This document shows positions 1-13,800 of a stretch of 64,000 bases of DNA, in pieces. Under the pieces are notes generated by a model. That model was not told the origin of the DNA. It made no database searches and worked only from the letters and a program-made list of their open reading frames with translations. The position numbers and the translations under genes were made by a program. This stretch comes from Synaphobranchus kaupii. Lineage: Eukaryota > Chordata > Actinopteri > Anguilliformes > Synaphobranchidae. The stretch spans positions 25,608,141 to 25,672,140 of the forward strand of contig CM056391.1 in the NCBI GenBank assembly GCA_029718625.1. The letters are read 5' to 3'. Each line of letters begins with the position of its first letter. The first letter of the stretch is position 1.

Positions 1-1212
1 TTACTGTACTGTCTCCTCTACCCTCTCCTCTTTTTTCCTTTTTAAAGTAGTCAGCTATAGTTTCATTTTTGTAAAATGATAGGCTAAATTGATCGTTTTG
101 CAACTTTTGATGTTCTCGACTTTAGAGAACGTGATAGGCCTATTATTTTTCACAGGTAACACTAGGCTACTCCAATCAGGGAGCAGGCCTAATGAAAATA
201 GACTACCGTAAAACTTCCAGTAATCGCCAGGGAGTTAATTTGCTTCAATGACCAAATGCACCAGGCGCTTTTGAGACCTGCGTATATTTAAAGCTGCATT
301 ATGCAAGTTTTGAGAACCTCGCTGAAGGAGCATCCAGCACCATTTGGAATCTCATAGCTGCCCATTTTTCAATATAGTGTGTGTCGCATATGTGTCATGC
401 ATTAAAAAATGTAGTAAAAAAACATACTTGTATATATTAATAGGCTACTGATGAATTTGCAAATATAAAAAATCTGTGATGAAACATCTCATTTTAGAGC
501 CTGAGGTAAGTGAAAGTTTGTGAAGTATAAAATCTTTATGGGAGAGTGCCACCAGAATCACCCACAAAAAAGGTATATTTTCTTACATTCTATACAGCTA
601 CCACACAAATGACCCCATACGGCACCTTTGTATAAATTGGTAAAGGACTTTTGAAAACATAGCATTATGTTTATTGCATGTTTACTATTTAATCCCAACA
701 AATTTGAAAAGTCATATAGTGTCAAGATGTATAAAATTAACTGGATTTTAAGAGACATACAAACACTGAACCGGGTCAAATTTACCCCAAAGATAATATG
801 AGGGTTAATTTTGGCTAGCTGCCGTCATTTTGGGTGACAGAGATGTTTAAAATTAGACTTTCTGCTCTTGTGAGTATTTGTCCAAAGGCTAATGTTAAAC
901 AGTGAGTAAGAACTTCTTGCAGCACTGGCCTAAGCCCCGCCTTGCAGCATTTAATCCCCAGAACCACCTCTATCATTATCACGTACTCACTCCTGACAGC
1001 TGAAGGAAAAAAGCTGGCTGCAGTCCCTCCCTCCTTCTGGACTGCCTATCAGTCAATAGCACATAGAGCACATAGCACATATTTTTTTCAGTACACTGAT
1101 TGTTTTCTTTGCATACTTTCTCAAGGAAATACAAGCGAAATTCAAGTGCTGAAGTGCTTGTGGTCATACGCAATGGGAAAATAGTGATTGTGTGGTTCTC
1201 TTTGTTTTTCAG
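1..1212. other. ano1 intron sequence, nothing recognised
   Basis: Upstream of the first ano1 exon seen. No exon, RNA gene or clear repeat found. Confidence 0.5.
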
Positions 1213-1277
1213 CTCTTGCGCGAAGAGTGGGCAAGTTACGGTGCTTTCTACAAGTATCAGCCCATTGGTCTGATCAG
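1213..1277 (+). CDS. ano1: ano1 exon: start of channel domain ([16 protein letters not shown])
   Basis: Acceptor TTTTTCAG and donor CAG|GTGAGA bound this 65-nt exon. It encodes the cytosolic segment just before TM1. It starts in phase 0 and ends in phase 2 (AG|G, Arg). It is the most upstream ano1 exon recognisable here. Confidence 0.93.
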
Positions 1278-3492
1278 GTGAGACTGCAGTCTACCTCATA
1301 CCATGTTGTGTAGTCAACATGGGTTTGAACACACCTGTGGTTTTTCCCTTCCAAAAATAAAATCCAGGAAGCACTTATGGACATACAAAATGTGGACCTA
1401 AAACTGGTGTGGATTTAGTCTGTGCAACTAAACCCATAATTGTTCCTGGAGGTAGTTTCAAACGATTGTCCGTTTTCACACATAATCCAGTTCAATCTTA
1501 AACTCATGTCATAAATTTAAGATGATTTCAAGGTCATACATTTGTCATGTATGCAGGGGCAAGCCCTACTCTCAAGCCAGCCACCCTTCTAACAGCCAAG
1601 ATTCCTCTGTCTTCTTTCAGGAAGTACTTTGGGGAGAAGATTGGCCTGTACTTTGCCTGGCTGGGCGTATACACTCAGATGCTAATCCCCGCCTCCGTGG
1701 TTGGCGTCATTGTCTTCCTATATGGCTGCGCCACGGTGGACGATGACATTCCCAGGTCAGCCCCCCATTCTCTCTGAGGTCATTTCGAAATGGTGGAAAA
1801 GTACCAGACTGCCATAGACGAATGTTGAAATGCAGGCTGACTAGAAACTGGTTTTCGACCTCACAGCTCAGTTGAACTGCTTTGTATCTGTAAACACTAG
1901 TGTGTAGCAGAGATGATTATGATATTTTTACTGTGGGCTGCACAGCACAGATGCAGTACTAGTGTGGTATTTGGTAATCTGATAAACAAATTTAAAACAA
2001 AGCCGCCCACATTGGAGTCTAGCTTCCTGAAACACACACCTGATGCCACAACAGCTGCCAAACAGATGATGACTTTTTAAAAAAATCCCTCCTTGATTGC
2101 TTGTGTGTATGGTATGTTGTTTTGTTGTCAAAACAGTTTGGCAGAATATTGGAACCAGGGATCATTTTATTTACCATCCCTGAACCTGGAGTATTTGTAT
2201 ATGTTTATATATATCACCCACATTTTCCAGTTTGTCAAGCCCTATTGGATGGCTTCAGGGGAGGGGACCAGGAGGGGACACTGCTGCTGTGCCCTCCAGA
2301 TGGCTTCTTAACCCGAGCCGCTTCAGCGTATACCCGGCTATACATTAGGGTTATTCACCATTATGGTGATCAAATAGGTAATACACTAAGTAAAATGGAA
2401 GCTATCTTAGTCATGCTGGATAAGGCTGTGATCACATAGGACGTGCTTTAACACCTGGGGGCTCCTTTTTTCTAATTATTTTCAATGAGTTTGATGAGTT
2501 TTCTATGTTGCCTTTGCGCACAGGGGTGTTTTCTATGTTGCCTTTCCGGGTGCCTCGCTGTTTTTGCGCACAGAGCAGAAATTATCTTATTTTGCACTTC
2601 GGAAGAAAAAAAAGTTTTACGTACGTCATTCTTTTCTCTGTTGTCCAATCGCATGAAAATAGAAACGGGCCTTGATTCTGCCGTTACCATGCCTGCAGAT
2701 CTGCCCTTCAGTGAAGGGCGTGGGTGAGAAGTCAAAGATGGCTGTCGATGTGAAATTGTGATGGTGAAAAGGCTGGGGAGTAAACTGCATATGTAGGACT
2801 GGTATTTCAAAACTACCCTTAATTTCACAATTTTTCAAAAGGGGTTGGTCAGACGACCATCATTTTGTGCCGCCTTGACTCATCACTGCTTGATGCTATC
2901 TATCTGCTGGCCATCGACCCTCAGGCTACGTCCATGGCATATTTGTGTTACTTATTACAGATATTTAGAGATCCTAAATATGTTGCATATTATATTAAGT
3001 GACTTCTTAAAATACTAACTTTCGTCATATGGAGGAAAAAAAACAAAAAAAACACTTTTATTTTGCGACATACTGTGAATTGCAGACGTGCGACTTACGA
3101 ACCGTTTCACCAGCTCCTGTCACATGTTATTTCAAATTCAAAAAGCTTCATATGTTTGTAATAGTACGTGCAGCGATTAGCTGAGCCTGGAGGCAGTCTA
3201 GCCTTCAGGTGTACTGGAAAAAACGGTATCGAAATTCGGTTCTATTATGTAACGTTATGCGTGTGAGCGGTGCGCTGCCTGTGGGTGCTGCTGAACTAAC
3301 GATTAATGACTGCTTCATGAGCTGTAGGATTAATTTGGATCTATTTGTCTCCACAGTGTGTGACCCATGTTAGGTGTTGTTAGCCATTAGGCACCATTAG
3401 CCCTGTGCATGGGATTCAGTAATTATTATGGATCTTTTCTGTTGTACCCCGTGAAGCTCCTACCTCTCTCTTTTCAATGACACACGCACGTG

Positions 3493-3545
<53 letters not shown>

Positions 3546-6500
3546 ACACACATGCACCCAAACAGGCACACACATGCAGGGGTTTAGCCAGGAATTCTGG
3601 GCCCCATGAAACAGAAGTAGCATTGCCCACCCCCCCCCCCCCCCCCCCCCACCCCCCCCGTCCTGTGGCAGGCAAAGCACGCTGAAATTTAAAATTTAAA
3701 TTAATTATTAAAATTAAATACATAAAAATTGAATAAAATTTTTTTATATAAAGTACATATAAATGTAAATTGAGTTATTATACTGAGAAAAAATCCAAAC
3801 TGGTTTGTATTTAAATGTAAAAAACCTAGGTAGGACTGGGTGATAAACCATTTCTACGATTATCAAATGTTTTTTTTAAAGCATAATAACGTTTTTTAAG
3901 CAGAATAATATGCTTTATTTTTTATTTTTTCTTTAATCATAGGCTACCTTGGCTCCGGCTCATCATGTGTTTTCACAAACTTCTCCGTAGGCTACGTGTT
4001 GACACATCATGACACGTTTTTTTAATGAAGCTGCGGGCGTTTCATTCAAAACAGACATTCACCTTGCTTTGAAGATTGAAAATATGTTTTCAACGTAAAA
4101 AAAATGCCAAGTTACTCACACATAGCCTACAAAGCACTGTCTGTGTTCTTAATTCCAATTTGTGAAAACTAGGCCTGCCTTTAAAAGTATTGATATCAGA
4201 ATGTGGCCAAGTTACAACTAATAATATTGCCTATTGTAGCTCACACTAATTAAACTAGCTCTATTCCAAAGCAATGCTATCCAAACTTTCCTAAATTATT
4301 TAATGCAACTTGGCCCTGTGTTTTTTCATCTTACCATCTCAAGAGAATGTGGTCAATGAAACAGTATATTCAGCTACAGCTGTTTTCTGATTAACCCTGA
4401 AGAGTTGTTACATTTCGGCAAAGTCCTGTACAGTCAACATTTCCACAACGTTGTTGTTGTGTAGAAACACACGCGCTTTAGTATGTTTTTTGTTTTTTTT
4501 AAACGTATTTAAATACATTTGACTACTTATGTTTTGGTTATTATGTATATAGCTACTAGTGACTATTCTAAAATAAATGTATTCTGTTGCAAATTTCTGA
4601 ATACAGCTTCTTCTTCAATTTGAACTGTAAACCATGGATGTGCATGGAATATTTTTTGAGATATTGACATTTAAATAAAACTAGTAGCCTAGCCTACAAA
4701 CTACGTGGAAATTGCCTCTGGAGGGCCAAAGTAAATAAGGGTTTGGCCTTCGTGGTACCAACCGTAGGCTACCATGCAGGTGTAGTTTAGTTTTCTGTAC
4801 TGCAATGGATGTATAATAAGGCATTTTGACTCGCTTCGTGGTAGTAGTTTCCTTTAAACTCTCTAGGTTCATTTTCCTCAATTTCCTGACCAGCTGACTG
4901 ACATTCAAATTTCTCTGGCAAAGCTATTTCCCAGAGATCTTTGCATGAGGAAAGAAAGACAATACTGTCAAAGAAGGTAGCCTAGCCTACCACAGATAAT
5001 CATTATTTATGTTATATTATTATTATATAGTGTTTGCAATAGACATTGTCTGCAGAAGTAGACTATGACATGTTCGGAGGCTATTGTAATTTTTTTTTTT
5101 TAGTGACTAACCATGAAACAGATGTCTTTGCTGAATTGATGATATATAAACCTGAACCCATTAGGGTTTTGTAGGTTATATTATAGTAAATTCGTAATTT
5201 TCATAGTAATTAATTTTATGGTAATATTGTGTTATGTGTGATGTGAGAAAAGGATAAAGTGAACAGAGCTGAAGGGAAGAAATGAATGAAGACATAATAA
5301 AGAAATGTTGACCGAGGCGAGCGCTGAAGCTTCGGTTTCCACAGTGAGTCAGACATGACCGCAAGAGCACAGCATAAGGCTCCACACAGACAAATATTTT
5401 TGTCAGCATTTGTGTCAGATTAAAACATGTAGCCAATGGCAAAGTTATTTATAGATTTTTTTTTTTTACATTAATGCAGCAACGCGATGTTAACCAGGCG
5501 ATATTTTGCGTTAGAACTATTGTCTGTGCCTGAGAAATGGGATATGTGTTCCTGTAGCCTACTTGCATAACTGCGAACCTGCGGTGAACGTTTTGTTGGT
5601 AGCGAGTAGACTAATGTTAGGCTACCAGACCATGTCGTGTGACATTCACCTCTTTTTAAGTAAGAAAAATAAGACAAAATAACTTTTGTGTTGCGGTACC
5701 AGAAATTGTGTACCAAAACTAAATGCTAGACTCCTGAACTTTGTTTTCACTCTCTCCTTCCTTTCTTTCCTTTTCTGAGACCCAGATTTAGCTTTAGTTG
5801 GTGCTGACATAATGCGAGCTGTGAAGCAGCTACTGTTTCATTTAGTCTACTGTTTTCAGAACGTGCAGCAGATATATCCCCGGGGGCACCATTAGGGGGG
5901 GGGGGGGGTTCAAAATTCTATATTCAAAAGTCTATTTAGTGTCATTTCAGGACCTAATAATAAATCATACATCATATGAATTCTGGGGCCCCCTCCAGCT
6001 CAGCACCCCCTGAATTGTCATCGCCCTCTTCCCCTACACAGCTGCACACACGCATGTACAGACACATACATACATGTATGTGTGTGCATGCATGTAAAAC
6101 CTGATGTCAGCACATTCCATCATCGTTTGTCTCTATAGATGACTGTAGACCCTCTGTACCCTCCCTAGCATGGAGATCTGTGACTCCAGGAACAACATCA
6201 CCATGTGCCCTCTGTGTGACCGGGCCTGCAGCTACTGGAAGCTAATCACAGCCTGCGGCACAGCGAGGGCCAGCCACCTGTTCGACAACCCCGCCACCGT
6301 CTTCTTCTCCGTCTTCATGGCACTGTGGGGTGAGCTGGCATGAGGCATTTCACAGCCACTACGACACTCACACTCACCTGTACACCCACTAAAGCCCCCA
6401 CACCCTCTCTCACACTGCACTGACTCCCACTAAGATGCTCACCTGTACACCCACTAAAGCTCCCACACCCTCTCTCACACTGCACTGACTCCCACTAAGA

Positions 6501-9500
6501 TGCTCACCTGTACACCCACTAAAGCCCCCACACCCTCTCTCACACTGCACCCACTCCCATTAAGACACTCTTCTGTACACCCACTAAAGCCCCCACACCC
6601 TCTCTCACACTGCACACACTCCCACTCAGACACTCACCTGTACACCCACTAAAGCTCCCACACTCTCTCTCACACTGCACCGACTCCCACTAAGACGCTC
6701 ACCTGTACACCCACTAAAGCCCCCACACTCTCTCTCACACTGCACACACTCCCACCCAGACACTCACCTGTACACCCACTAAAGCATCCCCACCCTCTCT
6801 CACACTGCACACACTCCCACCCAGACACTCACCTGTACACCCACTAAGCATCCACACCCTCTCTCACACTGCACACACTCCCACCCAGACACTCACCTGT
6901 ACACCCACTAAAGCTCCCACACTCTCTCTCACACTGCACCCACTCCCACTAAGACACTCACCTGTACACCCACTAAAGCCCCCACACTCTCTCTCACACT
7001 GCACCCACTCCCACTAAGACGCTCACCCTGTACACCCACTAAAGCCCCCACACCCTCTCTCACACTGCACCGACTCCCACTAAGACGCTCACCTGTACAC
7101 CCACTAAAGCCCCCACACCCTCTCTCACACTGCACACACTCCCACTAAGACGCTCACCTGTACACCCACTAAAGCCCCCACACCCTCTCTCACACTGCAC
7201 ACACTCCCACTCAGACACTCACCTTGTACACCCACTAAAGCCCCCACACTCTCTCTCACACTGCACCCACTCCCACTCAGACTCCACCTGTACACCCACT
7301 AAAGCTCCCACACCCTCTCTCACACTGCACCCACTCCCACTCAGACACTCACCTGTACACCCACTAAAGCCCCCACACTCTCTCTCACACTGCACCCACT
7401 CCCACTCAGACACTCACCTGTACACCCACTAAAGCCCCCACACTCTCTCTCACACTGCACCCACTCCCACTCAGGACACTCACCTGTACACCCACTAAAG
7501 CCCCCACACTCTCTCTCACACTGCACCCACTCCCACTCAGACACTCACCTGTACCCCACTACAGCATCCACACCCTCTCTCACACTGCACCCACTCCCAC
7601 TCAGACACTCACCTGTACACCCACTAAAGCATCCACACCCTCTCTCACACTGCACCCACTCCCACTACAACACACACTAACACCCACTAAGAAAGTACAG
7701 ATATCAAACATGAAGGACATGTATAGTACTGCTGTTGCAGACAAATATATTTTTAAATCAAGCTTGCCAGCAAACCACTGAAAATCTGTTTAATTTTATA
7801 GTCAGAATGTACCTTACCCATAGCTTACTGTGTGTACTATATTCAATGTTCATTACTAAGGATAGCTGCTACGTTATGAGAAGGATGTGCTTTTTTCTGA
7901 TCTGATTAATAGTTACTTCAATGACCTTCGGAATGCACTTATTGTACGTCGCTTCGGATAAAACCGCCTGCCAAATCATTGTAATGTAGTATTTTTTCCA
8001 GTAACTTTCAAAATGCAAAAATAGCATCATGTTTATATTGACCTCAGTTGTATTTAAATTTAAATATGTAATCAACACAGACACTTTACAATGTCAGAGT
8101 CTGTCTCAAGTCCGCTTTACACTAATTAGTGAACAGAATTGCTTTCTCTTTTCTCTCTCTCTCCCTTATTCTCCCTCTCTCACTCTATCCCTCTTGTCTA
8201 AGCACAAGTATTTTGCCTGCAAGTTCTGTGTAATTTTACAATCTCTGACATTTAGAAGAATAATGACTTAGGCCTTAGCCGGAATAACAAGACCTTTCCT
8301 TTGCATTCCTCTGGCCTGTTCATTGTCATGGACATTCAAATGAAGGCAGGAAGCAGGAAGCAATTGAACTGAACACTGTACAACATCATGGGCTCTAGAA
8401 TTTATTTCCATTTTAATGTGCCACACAGTTTGAGTTTTATTTTCATTGTTAGATGTTATCATGGAGAGAGAGACAGATTTAAAGGAAGTATATAGCCAGA
8501 CTATTACATAATTGTCTGACTCACTAGTGAACCATTTTATACAACACTGATGCCATTAGGTCATTCAGATTAACTTGTGCTTAGCAGAGTGCAGTGTGCT
8601 TCAATGCCAGTCTGAGTCCATTCTAAATTGATTTGTGGTTTTGTGTTAAGCTTAGGTTTTCATGTGCTGATAAGTTGTGTGGTGGACATACTTTTGTTAC
8701 GTAATTATTTTACATAAGAGGGGAACAAAAGCTTGCCACACTTGGTATTCAAACCCACACCCTTCAGGGCACGTATACCTGCCTGATGGTTCACAGTGCT
8801 GTCACTTACCTTTAACTTACAGATACATGCATATTTCCACCAAATATAATAGTTGGTGATTACACTCACATTACTGGTTATTGTGAATAAGAAAGCTAAT
8901 TTGCAATTATTTCTAACGCAAAGTTAAGAACAAATGCTGGGTTGAGTCCAGGCCATAGTGTCTGTTACCACCTTATTTGGCTAGTGCGATTGATTATTTG
9001 TAATCTTCTTTTTAGTACTAATTATGGTAGAGGTTTCCACGCTGTCTGTTGGGAGGTGCCTCTTACTTTAACAGAAACGTAATTTAAATGGAAATGTATG
9101 GCACAGAGCTTGCTCATTTGGACTTTCTTTTACGCACTGGTTTCGTTGATAGTTAGCTACTGTAACTAACAAACGTCTTTCTGGCCAAATGAAAAAGAAA
9201 CGAAACCCAGAATGCTTTGTCCTCATCCCGTCGTTTGTGGTTACAGTGAGCGTAGTTGCATCGCTGACGTCTGCGTGTAAAAATGCTTTTTTGAATGCTG
9301 CAGAGAGAAATGCAAGAGAGAAACTCTGTGCTGGTTGTGTCGTGCAGCTGCCATGTTTATGGAGCACTGGAAGAGGAGACAGATGCGACTGAATTACATA
9401 TGGGATCTTACGGGGTTTGAGGACCAAGAGGTGAGAGCTGACCACTCTTTCTTTTTGTTCTAGTCATCTCTATTCATCCCTTACATAATATCTTAATAGC

Positions 9501-10824
9501 TTTGTGTGTACAGTGTTCTCGTGGGACATCTGGCGAATATGCAAAGTGTGTCATGAAGTGCTCTTATGCATTTTTAATTGGTTTAAAGCACTATACTGAA
9601 TAAAATTTAATTGATTGATTTAAGTTGCATCTCTGTGGGCTGAACGGACAAAGCTCTCAGTGGATCCATAAAATTTTTGTCTGGATTCTTTGAATGTACT
9701 CTTTGCAATTAAGCAATTCTAATGAATACAGTGTCACCCTGGGTCAGTGCGAGCATCTGCTTTAATGGGTCCATCGAATTTGGATTTGAATTAAGTGCAA
9801 AGGACTGCCTAGATGCTGTTTGTTTTTGTTTCACTCGTGGTTTTCTTCGGTGAAATAAAGTGATACATTGTGTATAATACAACATACTGTGTTTTATCGA
9901 ATGACTCCACAAAGAATGTGTACTGTCTTGTTAGCATTCATAACGTTATGAAACACAGAATGCTACTGAAACAATTGGCTCTGCCTGCCAATTTAGCATT
10001 CAAGTAGCTAGTTTTGGTACTCCTCTGGAAGATAATTGGCATAATTAAAATGTTTTTGAACATGATTGTCTAACTACGTGGGGGAAATCACACCCACCCA
10101 GGTGATGCACAGCAGCCATATTGTGTCAGAGCGCTCGCTGCACATAAGCAAAATTCGAGAGAAAGTAATTTATGAAGCACAATAAAAGAGGAGGGTTAGA
10201 TGGCTATATTGGGAGAGCTAGTTTTAGAATTTAACTGCTGCTAATTGAGAGACTGCCGTGAGATCTTTAATGACATGCTTATCCATGAGACTACATCTGC
10301 TACAGGACAATTCCCCCATCATTGAAGCATAGGTCCTCTGCACTGTCCATAGGCCAGCCTCATCTTGATAGGCCCATGCAAGTATTAACCAAGCCAAGCC
10401 TGGTTTAACTTCAGCCATCTGGCTGGACCACAGCAATATGTGTATTGACTACCAGGCTGTAGGTTCCAGCTTGTCCAAAAGCAGATTCAAGGGTATTGAA
10501 TCCACCTCCACAAGACTGAATCCCCCCCACTGTCTTAAAATCTAAAAAAGTCTGTCCATATCACCCCACTGTCTTAAAATCATTACATTAGCTGCTGGTT
10601 AAACAGTGTGTCCATTAAGGTAGCAGTCACATCATATAAGGCCTTTAATGGGAAGGGCTCCTCCTACGTAATTGTTTGATTCTTGCACTTGGAAGGTAAG
10701 GGAATACTGGTGTCTCCTGAGTCAGCCCTTCACTTCCTATGTTCCTTGTTTGTGGATGAGTGCTATATAGTTGATTGATTGCTTGGTTGTTTGTTTGGCT
10801 GATGCATTGGTGGATTGATTGGTG

Positions 10825-10867
<43 letters not shown>

Positions 10868-13800
10868 CAATCTCGCAGGAGAAACTTACAGTGCTGATAG
10901 CTGCTAGTCAGTTTGCCCCTGTTGCACACTCTTTAACCTCTAACCCTTAGGTAACATCAAACCTGATAAACACCATCCCAGGGCTGGGTTATACTATATT
11001 GTGGATGGAAACAGAGTTAGCAGAAAACTGCCTTTAAACCATTCATTGTTTTCACACTTAGTTTTTTTCCCCAATTGATTAACAATCAAGTTTGCTGAAT
11101 AATCTATACAAATCAATATTGTTACTTTGTTTTTATTTTGTGATCCGTTAATATGATCAGCGCAGATTCTGCTATTTAGATACTCATGATCAGATTTTCT
11201 GAAGTTTGTTCGCTGGCCATTACACTCCCAGCTGGTGCGATACAGTTAGCCGAGTGATTTACCTCTGGTCAAAAGTGTATTTTTTTAATGATTAATTGAT
11301 TTGACTAAACTCAATGCTTTCATTTGCATTCTCTAACTTGATGTGGAAAAGGGAACTGTAGCCTACGGTGTATTACTCAGATAATTGGCACACTTGTTAA
11401 TCAATGGAAATAAATGAAAACAGGTTTAGTTTTCAACAAGCAATAGGCTAGCAAACAATCTTAAAAGAAAATCTGTTTAATAGTGAGCATTTAAAGGGCA
11501 GAATCTGTGGGGGTCATAGACTATGAACTGATCTTTACATAGCATTTCCAGAATGCAGGCACGGTCAACAAAAATTGGGCTAAACTTATCTACAAGTAAA
11601 AACAATCTGTGGATATAGGGACTTTTGTGATGTTAAGCAATAATGCTACCACAAAATAAAAGCAATATAGTAGCTATATCGAGTAGTACAGATTATTTGC
11701 CAATTAATTGCTAGATTGTTAATAAAAAGGGGAAAACGAAAAGCACTTGAGAATAATTATTGGTTCAAAGGCTTTTGCGTCTCCTTGGTTTCCATCCCCG
11801 ATATTGTATATCGTCATTATCGCCCAGCCCTACAGTGTATTTCTTTCCAAGAGTAGGTTATAAACCTTTCCTGTGGCAGAATTTTCTTTGATCTGAGCAA
11901 CTGTAATTCTCGACACCATCTAGGATGATGTGTTAATCGTATACAGAAACCAATGCAATACATTACTAGAGATTGTTCTTTCAGGCTAAACATGTATCCA
12001 GCAGAATGGATGACTTAACTTAAGTGCATCAGTAAACCGTAAACTTATTTTCTTGTCATTTTCCTTCTTTTTTTTTTTTTTTCCTGGGTTCCTGTAGGAC
12101 ACGCTGAAGGTTTGGACGTTATTTGTGTTCATGTTTTGCTCTTAACCTGGCGGCGGTCCATCCGGCTCGCCCTAGCTGTGCCTCTGCCTTCACAGCAGTC
12201 TTTTTCTTCTGCAGTTTATCACAAAGGGAGCTTGTTGGATCTCCTCTCTGTCTCACCGTGGGCCGTATTAATGCTCTCCAGCCGCCTTTCATGATCACCT
12301 CTTAGTCTTGCTCATTTCTTGGCCTCGTCACCATAACAGCAACACCCTTGTCCTGTGTCGGCAGTTGGTTCCAGCACACCCTCTCTGGTCTTTTGCCTGC
12401 CTCTCTCTCTCTCCGCCGTCTCTCCTCTCTCACACTCCTCTTTCAGATTCTTTCCTCCTTTCATGTGCGCATGTTACATTGTCACCCACAGATAAGATCC
12501 TGGTGCTACTACAGAGGTCTGTGGACCTGCTTTCTTCTGGAGGTTTCAGGTCACTTCTAACTAGTGGGACTCTTGTCAGGAAATGTGGTGTACAGCCTAC
12601 AGGGATGGTCAACTGGTGTCCGCAAGGGCTTTTAGACTTCTCGGGGTCTACCTCAGGCATACCCCAAATAATTACCTTGATTTTTATGTAGATCCTTGTG
12701 TACTATAACCCCCCTCACGGTCTAACGTTGGCCATCCCTCGTATTAAAAATGCAAAACAGCCTATGGTGTCTTCACTTTCTGCTTTTTATGGCAGAGCAT
12801 TGTTAATGGGGTTAAACTATGCATCAGTTAGGTGTGTCTGCTGGGAACTGGCTGTTTTCAGACAAGATATCATCAGATGTTAATTCTGTATCTTACCTCT
12901 CTCAGGACCATCCTCGCGCCGAATACGAATTCCGCGTCATGCAGAAGACACTGAGGAAGGAGCGGCAGTCTCATAAAATTCAGGTATGGCGGCAGTTTCT
13001 TTTTGACATTAATGAGAAACCATGCGGTACGTGGGTGTGTTTATGCATGTTGGAACCCATAGTCCTGTTTCGAAACGGGCGCATTTTTACGTTTTTACGA
13101 GTGTATTTTTAATTTGTAACGAACTTTTCTCACAATTTGTCTGTACATTTAAACAGAGCCAAACTCCAATGCCGTTGACCTGCAAAGTGTTTCTCGTTCC
13201 AAGTGGTTTTTTCTTTGCATTGCTTCGGTGTTTGGTTTTGATTTTCTCGGGTTGCTCTTGCTCGTACCCCTCTTGTTATTAGAAGCCTCCAGAGGTATCG
13301 GAGGAGCCTGCAAACAAATGGAGGCACACTGTACAAACCGCCGTCGCTGGGCTCAAGCTGGTACTTTGATTGTACTGCCCCCTCTTTTCTGCTCTTCATC
13401 CCACACCAATCTGTCAAGACAAAAATGCAACGATCTAGAGTGGCACTGTTAACTGTAACTAAGCAAATTCAGATGAATGAAATGCATTCTAGCTCTGAAA
13501 CATCTTTGTTATGTATCTGTATTTGTCCTGCTGTGAATATAGTAGTAAGTAACCCAGGAGGCAGTCAGATATTCAAGCAGCCTAAACAATTTGTCTGTAC
13601 AGAAATTGTTTTCTGATGTGCATACATTTATATAAATTTCACTGATCATCAGTCACTTGTTTTGGAATTCTATGGAAGACACAATTTTTGCAGTGTTTGT
13701 ATTCTTTTTACATTTTTTATATGGAAACGTAGAATATCTCCAGGGCACTTCAAATTTGAGTAAATCTTTTGCTATAAATTTGAGAATGACTGATGTTTTC

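Noticed and set aside
6929..7544. Repetitive minus-strand open frames ([20 protein letters not shown] type)
   Set aside because: Produced by the 65-bp minisatellite read in shifting frames; no start context or conservation.
9068..9445. 125-codon minus-strand open frame
   Set aside because: Shadow of the ano1 exon 9348-9430 and adjacent intron.
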